NCBI GenBank assembly: GCA_019054805.1
Contig: JAHQIY010000012.1
Coordinates: 434,001 to 498,000, forward strand
Direction of reading: 5' to 3'
DNA from: Brachionus manjavacas
Taxonomy: Eukaryota > Rotifera > Eurotatoria > Ploima > Brachionidae
Length of the DNA stretch: 64,000 nt
A model generated the notes under the pieces. The model had not been told where the DNA came from, did no database searches, and saw nothing but the letters and a program-made list of their open reading frames with translations. Below are positions 55,580-64,000 of this stretch, in pieces. Positions within the stretch are counted from its first letter, which is position 1. Every line of letters starts with the position of its first letter. A program made the position numbers and the translations under genes.

Positions 55580-58500
55580 ATACTACTGAACGTCCAGCAA
55601 ATGTGAAGACGAAGTAACCAAGAGTGACGGTGGCGGTCTTGGGAGCTAGATAAGTAGCTTGGAGATAAGTTCAACAACTTGTGATGTAGATTTCGTTGAT
55701 TATGAATTTCTCTTAAATTCATTTTCCTATATATAAAATCCAATTTAAAGTATCAATATCAAAATCATTTGATTCTAAAATAATCCCTATTAGATAATGC
55801 AAACTAACTCAATATAGACACATAAACTGTCCTTTATGTTTTACTTTAATTTACAATGTATTCATCTTTTTTTTTCTTTTTTTTTGATTTTTTTTTCTTA
55901 TCATCACCCAAGAGGTGTTTTTTGAATTTTAATTCAAATTTTTAAATAACACAAAAGAGTTGAACAATACCAAAATAAGACAAAATTAATGTCTTAAAAA
56001 ACTGAATTTTAACAGAAGTAGTTAGATGGAAAAGTCTACTAATAAAAAACTCTTTTAAAAAATTTAAAACTTTGAAAAATTAAGATTTTGATATTCTTTT
56101 AACCTAAGATACTTATTTGCTTTTCAAATCTTTATCTGAATGACTAATTGTCGTCTCATAAGCCAGCATTTTTATGTTAAATTTCCCTAAAAGATAAGGG
56201 AAATCATTTATAAAAATGAGGAAAAGAAGTCAGCCTAAAACAGAACTTGAATAAATTAGGCATCCTGGTTGTGCCAATTAATTCTCTAAAAGCATTAAAA
56301 TTTTATTTATTGTAAAGATAACATCATTTTGTTGATTTTAAATTTATTTTTTGAATCATCGATTGAAGATCACTAAAAATAAAGAAATTTGAATTTAGAA
56401 AGATTCCTAATATTTTGAAAATAAACGAGAGTTGAATCAATTATATTAATTTAAATATTTGGCAATTTTAATTTGACGTTTAAGGTCAAACTTTTATATT
56501 TATCAAAGATTTTTTCAAAAAACAGGCTAAAAATTTTTAATTTTTTTCAGAATTTTCTCTAATTATCTTTATCAAATCAAAGGTTATATTTATTATGTTG
56601 TAACAAGGCCGTCCTAAAATTATATAATTGATTATTTCAAAAAATTAACTCGTTTAATAAAATTTATAATTGATGATATTTTAAATTAATTACGAAGATT
56701 TTAATTGATCAAATCTATTAATAATCTTTCATTCTAGCAAATTTTTTGTCTAATTTTTTTGCATTTGTTGCAAAATTCTACATCAAGCCATCAGCCATCA
56801 CTGTAAGTTTAAATGTTGTAATCAATGTCATTAAGATAGTAAAAAAATAAATACCTCATGACCTTTTGTCATTTGAAAAATAATTTTTTTATTTTAATTA
56901 TCGGAAAAAGACTAAACATTATATGGTTAAAATTTTTAGAAAAATAAAAAGACAAGTAATTGAATAAAAAGTATTTCATGATATCATTTTTATTAAAAGC
57001 CTTGACAGCACTTTGGATATTTTTTATAATTTAAAAATTGGCAGCATTATAGATGCATTGATCATTGTACACAGGCAATATAGTTGAAATATTTTGTTTA
57101 TAAAGTACCGTTCTTTTTGATAAAATTTTACACTTAAAATAAATGTTTATTCAAATTTAAATATTTTTAGAGAAAAATTAAAATCATTGTTATTAAAAAA
57201 ATTTAAATTTAAAGTTAATTATGATAAAATTATGAGAATGAATTAAGAAAGAAAAATCCAAAATAGATTAAACTAATATAGAATCCATTTTTTTTAAAAG
57301 ACAAAATCTTAATTAAATTTAGCCTTTAATAACAGCGCTCTTTAATTTAATCTTTCATTTGAGGAAAAGACAATTTATAACCAAATTTAATTTGACTTTT
57401 AATTATTTGTTATTTGTAAGTGACACTTAATATTTTTCGCTAGCCGATTTAATAAAATCCAACTCAAAACTTTTATTAAAATATCTAATTTGATGGTTTT
57501 AAATTTTATTAAAAGAATTAAAAATAATTAAAAGCGATACAAAATGAATTAAATCATCTCTAATTTATTTTGTCTTTTATAAACCGAAAAAATGGGAAAT
57601 AATCATTGTAGAAGCAATTTTTAAATTTTCGAGGAGCAAATTATTATTTTTTAGAATAAAAAAAAAGAAATTATTATATTATTTATTAGAAGTAAAATTA
57701 AAATAAAATAAAAAACAAATGTAAAAAAAGACCATTTTTCAATTAGACAATTAACTAATTTAGTGTATTGTAAAACTGTCTAAATGTTTATAATGTGAAT
57801 TCGGTGACGAAATTTGAAATTTCTTTATATCTCTTCTGTTTTTGATTTTTTTTTAACAAGCCTCATGTTCTTGTTCAAAATTTTGTTTCTCCTTTTTTTA
57901 CAAAAATAATTTGAAAAATATTCATTCTGTATTATCAAAAATCGTCAATATATTATAAAAATGAATCAGAACAAGCAAAAAGAAGTTAAAAAAAAATTAT
58001 TCCATGGAAGATCTTGATAACGCAAAAAAAGATGTTTTTGAAAAAAAATCGAACACTACTCAAGCTTTAAATTTATACAACATTGCGAGACAGATCTTTT
58101 TAACTAAAAAAAATCAAACATAAAATTTATTTTGAATTCTCTAATAATTCGTTTAATTTTTTTCTAAATTATTATTTAGTAGCATATATTTAAAAGAATA
58201 ATAATAAAGAATATTTTAAATATTTATATTTTTAAAAATAAAATTTAAAATCCTTTTTTTAATTCTTATTGGGCTAATTAAATGAATTCGGTGAATATCC
58301 TGAAAAAGAGGTTAGTTCTCGGGCTAAATATTTACAAAGTCAGAGGTAACTGGGTTAATCTAATTCACCTAATAAGACCTCACCCAATTAACCGCAGGAG
58401 GTAAAGGGGTGACTAGAAAAAACTGGTCTAATTCGGTGAGCATTTTTGGAGTTTTTGAATAAAATGAGTGCGAAATATATATATGATTTAAAATTTAAAA

Positions 58501-58685
58501 ATAGATATGATGATTTCAAATCAAACTAACACTTTTAATTTTATCTTTATTTTTCATTTCTTGAATTTATATTTAAAACTTGTTGTTAAATCACACTACT
58601 TATCTGCCATAGCCATGTACTTGAGGTACCTACCTCCGCGGTTTAAAACCCGTTGCAGATTAACTTATAATAATAATAATAATAA
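55580..58685. other. AT-rich intergenic sequence
   Basis: No gene was recognised. Around 58275-58440 is a less AT-rich patch with two AATTCGGTGA strings (58285 and 58430) and a partly inverted GGGTTAATC / CAATTAACC, of unknown meaning. Confidence 0.4.
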
Positions 58686-58687
58686 AT

Positions 58688-59523
58688 ATGCAATGAAAAA
58701 AAATAGGGTCACCCGGTTAGGCTCATTTACCATATTTATTTTGATTTTTGATTTCACACCGTCTTTCATAACTGAAACGGTTTTTCTTCTTTTTAGAGAT
58801 AGATTAGTGTCAGTAGTCGATTGTGTAGCTAGAATCGAGCTAGTTACTGACTCAACTGTGTTGACTAGTGTTGTAATTGGAGTATCAGACTGAGTTGAAG
58901 TTGTTGATATTGAAAAAAGTTCATGATTTAAAGGTCTAATTGAATTTCTTTCAAAAGCTGGTAAGGCTTTTTACGGCGACCTCTTGAAGCATTCTTTTCG
59001 ATTCTCAAGTCAAGTGTTGGAAAAGTTAGTAATTCAATATTGTATGCGATACCAATTACATGCTTGCAAACGAATTTTTTTCCAATATTGAAAACAACAT
59101 TTACTCAGCTGACAACACTCATTGCTGATTTTTACAGCTTTATGTGAGTCACTCAATTTTATGAATTCATCTAACGAATTCCAATTGCTTGTGTTAAAGT
59201 AAAAACGACAACTTTCTTTCGGACCTTCTACGTTACTCTTTTCAGGCGCCACCATGCATATCACTACCTCTTCTTCTTCTTCTTCTTTGAAGTAGCGTTT
59301 CTTTTGCACTCCAAATTACGTTTTCTACCGTTCTATCTTTGAACTCGTTCACGCATTCGACTAATGACTCATAAGTTTTGAACGGGTCATAAGGAAGGTT
59401 TTCACCTCTCCTTTTATTTGGTGTTGGTGAGTCAACATCGTCCTCAGTATCGTTTCCATCATTCGCCCTTCTGTCAATAATAGATGAAGACGATCACTCA
59501 TCCGAATCAATTATTTGAGACAT
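58688..59523 (-). pseudogene. MULE-type SWIM zinc-finger protein, frameshifted
   Basis: On the minus strand an ATG at 59523 opens MSQIIDSDE, then a TGA, an acidic part and YDPFKTYESLVECVNEFK with IWSAKETL. After a frame break in the CTT/GAA repeats (about 59275) come WNSLDEFIKLSDSHKAVKIS and ECCQLSKCCF. A second frame break precedes CKHVIGIAYNIELL, completing a CxCxnCxH SWIM-type zinc finger. RRKKPYQ/PAFER and a Ser/Thr-rich tail (TTSTQSDTPITTLVN) follow to about 58688. SWIM fingers end MULE transposases and related proteins; the DDE core is missing here, so it is an internally deleted relic. Confidence 0.6.
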
Positions 59524-59574
59524 TTCTTTTCAAAAAGCAATTTTGTTTTAATTTAAATAAGCACTTAACATTTA

Positions 59575-59619
59575 TTTTATTTATTTATTTGTTTTCTGTA
59601 ACGTGCTAGGGCTTCTCAT
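59575..59619 (-). repeat. LINE family A 3' tail, split by an insertion
   Basis: TTATTTGTTTTCTGTAACGT GCTAGGGCTTCTCAT is the LINE end; the rest of the LINE resumes at about 60405. The foldback element between them is the insertion. Confidence 0.65.
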
Positions 59620-59620
59620 A

Positions 59621-60404
59621 CATAGACAATAAAAAGAGAACCCAATGGATATTACAGTTTCTTTTTTAAAAAAGAATTTTTTTGCTATTTTTTGTTCTTT
59701 TTGGTTCTTTTTGGATTCTTTTTAGTTTTTTTTGGTTCTTTTTTGGTTCTTTTTGATTCTTTTTTGCTTCTTTTTTGATTCTTTTTGGTTCTTTTTGGAT
59801 TCTTTTTGATTCTTTTTAGGTTCTTTTTTGTTTTTATTGGTTCTTTTGAAGTTCTTTCAGATTTTTTTTTGGTTAGTCTTGGTTTTGGCGGATTGCGGGG
59901 AAGGTAAGCAGGGTCCGGGGTGGAGCCCTGGTTTAGGGCTTCGGTTAATAAGACGATAAGGGATAAGGGATCCTAAATTTCAATTGAGGTTTTCAAAAAG
60001 AATCAAAAAGAACCAAAAAGAACCTGAAAGAACCATAAAGGTTCTATTCAAAAAAGGGAAAAGAACCGAAGATATTAAGTAAAAAAAGTACAAAGAACCA
60101 AAAAGAACCAAAAAAAACTAAAAAGAACCAACAAAAATTTCAAAAAGAACCTGAAAGAACCATAAAGGTTCTTTTCAAAAAAAGGAAAAAGAACCGAAGA
60201 TATTAAGTAAAGAAATTATAAAAAACCAGAAAGAACCTAAAAGAACCTCATAAGAACCAAAAAGAACCTGAAAAAATCTGAAAGAATCAAAAATATTCAT
60301 TTAGAAAATTTAAAAAGAACCTTACTTTTTTATTCGAATTGATTTATACTGAACTTTTTTTTAAAAGCACCTTAAAGAACCAACAAGTTAATTGTCTATG
60401 GGTC
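59621..60404. mobile_element. Foldback element built of AGAACC-like repeats
   Basis: The left half (59690-59875) consists of TTCTTTTTGGTTCTTTTTGG-type units. The right half (59995-60390) consists of the reverse complement (AAAGAACCAAAAAGAACC). Ends are CATAGACAAT (59621-59630) and ATTGTCTATG (60391-60400). GGGCTTCTCAT at the left and GGGCTTCTTCAT at the right flank it, an 11-12 bp target duplication in a LINE tail. The centre (59885-59970) is GC-rich with GAGCCCTGGTTTAGGGCTTC. There is no coding frame. Confidence 0.65.
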
Positions 60405-60795
60405 GGGCTTCTTCATAATAAATTAAAATAAAAAAAAATTAGAGTCGATAAAATCAGATAAAAAAAATCAAAATAAAGTAAATAAGCTAAAAAAAAATGA
60501 AAGTTAAGAAGACATAGATTGTTACATGTGGCACATGTTTACATAGTTCAAGTTTCAGGAAAAAATGAGGAAATAGTAAAATAGCAATCACACAATGGAG
60601 TTGGGTATTCAATATATCTTTCTTCGAGACCTTCTTTGTATTCTTCCACCAGTCTGACGACCAATGGAATAGAATGACTCAGTCCTGTCCCAACATATCT
60701 CTCACTCAACTCAATAAGCCGATTAGAGACTGTTAGTAATTTAAGTTTATTAAAAGCCTCATGATGCAAGATGTTGGAGGGAGTATCATAATTAA
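60405..60795 (-). mobile_element. LINE family A 3' fragment
   Basis: On the minus strand: DTPSNILHHEAFNKLKLLTV, LSERYVGTGLSHSIPLVVRL, to PTPLCDCYFTISSFFPET and a stop (60548), then the 3' UTR down to the foldback insertion. It is 5'-truncated near 60795. It shows how the family A ORF ends when not cut by the gypsy junction. Confidence 0.8.
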
Positions 60796-60819
60796 CATTG
60801 TGATCAACTTTATACATTT

Positions 60820-63800
60820 GTCAGAACTTTTGTACTTGTCGATTCAGCGTAAACTTTTTCATAACCACAAACTATTTTTTTTTGTTCAGAATTTTTTTTG
60901 CCACACATCACTTGCGTTACGCCTATTTTTTTAGAGATAATTTTTAAAGATAAACGAAAAAAAAAAATTGATATAAAAAATAAAAAATTTGCTCCTATAG
61001 AGAATATAAGCCTAAAAAATTAATTGATATTATATTTTCATTCAAACCACTTGAGAAATAAAAAATGTTTTTTAACTAATCTGGTTCATATTTTATTAAA
61101 TTTGAAGACATTTTTTTTGAAATTTAGTAAGAAAGTCAATTTATAACTTATAATTAAAAAATAAATTAATAAGCTTGATGGAATTATTTTTTTAAGAATA
61201 AACTAAAGTTTTGATCATGCCATGAGTGTTATTAAGCTTGGAGTTTAATTCTATAAATTTAAATCACAAAGCTAATGAATTTTTGGGGTTTTAATTGCTT
61301 ATTCTTTTTTTTAATTTGTTTTTAAAAGAATAATAATCCTTTATTTTAATTTATCTATTTTAATTTTAGTGACAACTTGCATATTTTAGTGACAACTAGA
61401 GTTCAGCTATATATTGAAAAAATTGTTCTAAAATCAGGTACTGTGAAGTTCAGTACAAAAGAACAGAACAAAGTTTAAAAAAATTAAATAATTTTTTTTC
61501 TAAAAGTTTAAAATTAATTCTGTAAAGGCAGCATGTGTCTGCTAATGGTGTTCAAAATCTCTGCAAAATGCACTAAAAAAAGTTACTCATTTTTTTACAT
61601 TTTTTCTATTCTTTTTTTCATTTTGTACTAAATTTCACTAAACACAAAAATTAATTATTTTAAAATATTTTCATAAGTCAACACTTACCAAAAAATACTT
61701 TAATAATTTAAAATTTTTCACATTTTCATTTTTTTTTAGTTTTCTAAATTTTTTTGGAATTAAAATTTTTAATCATTTAAATTTTTTTAAAAATTTTTTT
61801 CAATTTCAACATTAGTTAAAATTGTAGTTCCCGGTTGTAGTTGATCCTGGATATAGCTGATAGTGGGAAAATTATAACATGCCTCTTTGTTTAAATGGGA
61901 CACTTCTTCCTTAATGTCATCTTTTTCTTCGCTGGTAGACTAATTTTGTAAGCTTTGCTGATTTTTTTGTGACACATTTCATTCAACAAATTGCTAGAAC
62001 CATAAAGATCCTTTTTAAATTCACCTTTTATTATTTTTAATAGAATTTTGAAAAAATTTTAGTGATTTTTTGTAATTTTTGAAAAAAAAAACTGAATTTG
62101 TGAAAATTTATTTAATTCTTGGTTGTTTACTAAATTTTTCGTTAAAGGACCTATTTAAAAAAATTTTAAAAAACTACTGAAAAAAAAAGCGTAAGAATTT
62201 AATTTTTTTTTTCCAATTCTCATTTTTAATATCATGTTCTTTTAAATTTTGTCAGCCCAAAGGTTTGAAAAGAACTAAATTTTGAAAAAATTTTAATATT
62301 CTTAATTGTAAGGAAAAAGTAAGAGAACATTTAATTTTAAAAAGATTACTTTATTTAATTAAAACCAAAAATTAAAATCAGATTAAAGCGTTTTCAAGTG
62401 CACACGTCTCGGCTCGTGATAATATCCGGCAACAAAAAAAACAAGATTATTTTTGGAACCACATTATTTGAATCAATCTAAAAATAATAATTAAATAACA
62501 TTGTTTGCCAATTTATTCACTATTTATTTTTACCTTTTTTCAAGGGTATGGCATGTATGTCGTCTAATGAACATCCGTTCTGATTGATCTGATTAAAACT
62601 AGTCAAAAAATAAATCAAACTTTACTTTGGAAACACAAAAAAATGGTCTTTATTAATTTAATAAAATAAAAAAAAATTTTTGCTACTTTTTTCCTCTCTT
62701 ACTTTACTTTGAATTTTATAAATAAACAAAAATGTTAAGTTAATAAAAAAGAAAAAACACTGCTAGGCTTTTTTAAAGTTTCTCAAAAAAAGATTAAACT
62801 TATGTAATGAAAAAAGTGTCACAAGATTTTTGGTTGATCAGATAAAATCGATTTTTTATTTACTTATGATTGAAATGCTGCTTTTATTTTAAAATTAAAT
62901 CTCTTAAGCCAATCTAATATCCATGGGAAGAAAAACTGCAGCAATTTACCAAATCTATAAATATAATTACTTGAGATCGAAAAATTTAAATTTTTCAAAT
63001 TTCCGTGATCGAATCTCGATCACAAATGCTACATAAATTCATTATCTAATTTAATTACGAAATGTTATTTTGCCGGAAACAAAATGAATTGCGCCAATAT
63101 ACTTTGAAACAAAAATAAAATCAATTAGCTTATTGATTTCGATTTTTAATAGTTTCAAGTGGCTTACCGTAATGAGGACGCATGGGCGCTCTGATTAAAT
63201 AATCCACTTACTCACTTTCGTAACCCTTTTTTCAGATATAGTAATTAATAAATTTCGTTTTTTATTTTATTAAAGTTTTTATCATACATACATTTTCGTG
63301 ACAATTAATTCACATATTTCAATTCTTGTGGCATGATTCAAAAAAAAAACAAAATGCATTAAGCCAAGTTGTCAAATTTTTTTGTCTCCCAAAAGAAATT
63401 TTTCTTAAATTTTTTTAGAGTGTCTCATTTTTTCCAACTTTTGCCATTTAGATGACATTAAGCTAATATTTTCAAAAAAAAATTTCAAGACAATCTTTAG
63501 GAGATCATTTATTTGTTCTCTTAAAATCAATAAAATATTTTTTTAATCTTCTTACAGGATTTTATACTCTAGGTATTGTAGATTTTTTGCTAAACTTTTA
63601 AAAACTATTAAAAAAATTTAAACTTTTTTTTTAAAATTTATATTGCATTTTTAATTTGTCTAAATTAGTAACTTTAAAAATTTAGCTTAAAAAATAAAGT
63701 CGATGTAGTCAACAGATAAGACACAAATTGTCTTTTTTTAAAAAAATTTTTTTAGTTTTCACAATCACAGGGCTGAAAGTTAGATTTAGAATCATCTCAA

Positions 63801-64000
63801 CCTGTGCAAAATTAGCTTGAGATTAATTAAGATTTATTTTTTCTCAAGTTAAACATTTAGAAAGTTTTTTAATAATCTTTTTAATTAAGTTGATTATTCG
63901 TAATAATTAATTGATTTATTTAAGTTAATAAATAGTTAAGAAAAAATAGCAAGTTGAAGTAGATGATCAATTATAAGTATATTTAGGTCTTGACAACTTA
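60820..64000. other. AT-rich intergenic sequence to the window end
   Basis: No gene, RNA or clear repeat. 61440-61660 has strings (CAGTACAAAAGAACAGAACA; CTAAATTTCACTAAAC) that resemble 23810 and 44490, probably an old repeat. 61840-61990 and 63160-63220 are slightly GC-richer, without a convincing frame. Confidence 0.4.

Overview
The window is AT-rich nuclear DNA of a small-genome animal. Introns in recognisable genes are only about 50-60 bp with GT-AG ends, genes are compact with AATAAA signals, and the spaces are full of decayed transposons. The conserved genes are metazoan: a Jupiter/HN1-like protein, a PDZD11 orthologue and a NUDT9-type ADP-ribose pyrophosphatase. The base composition, tiny introns and style of LINE and gypsy proteins suggest a monogonont rotifer such as Brachionus. 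That is an inference from recall, not a search result. No bacterial, organellar, rRNA, tRNA or CRISPR features were seen.

Host genes, left to right: an HtrL/YibB-family type II membrane protein (7162-8100, +); a Jupiter/HN1-like microtubule-associated protein (15350-15778, +); a two-exon PDZD11-like PDZ protein (22233-22664, +); a three-exon NUDT9-like Nudix hydrolase (29662-30755, +); an S1-family serine protease homologue with its catalytic serine replaced (about 48293-49117, -); and a small single-pass membrane protein of unknown function (52913-53440, -). They are separate transcription units with no evident operon-like link.

Mobile elements occupy much of the rest. 1-2466 is the 3' end of a Ty3/gypsy element whose pol is followed by a coiled-coil RING-finger reading frame before the polypurine tract and 3' LTR. 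2590-3600 is a hAT transposase relic. 3834-6181 is a composite, possibly a DNA transposon with inverted TTTTTCCCT-type ends, holding a Ulp1-like protease fragment and a gypsy protease fragment. 12805-13940 is a gypsy integrase-LTR remnant (-). 18297-19579 is a mariner/IS630-like transposase with apparent short introns (-). 20800-21290 is another gypsy integrase relic (+). 33018-44021 is a complex locus: a nearly full-length but frameshifted gypsy element (-) lies between inverted copies of one LINE segment and one MULE segment. MULE-type relics also lie at 42994-43840, 49886-50256 and 58688-59523. At least two kinds of LINE 3' ends, a hAT-type MITE family, a Tc1/mariner-type MITE, a foldback element built of AGAACC-like repeats and a (TAA)n microsatellite complete the picture.

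The most unusual signals are: (1) about 21 copies of the palindrome GACGTC inside the 6.5-kb gypsy element, nearly absent elsewhere; (2) the RING/coiled-coil third reading frame inside another gypsy element; (3) the inverted duplication centred on the gypsy element, with an LTR-to-inverted-LTR junction; (4) the AGAACC foldback element with short terminal inverted repeats and a target duplication inside a LINE tail. Many frame breaks are single-base changes, some in homopolymers, so part of the apparent decay could be sequence error.
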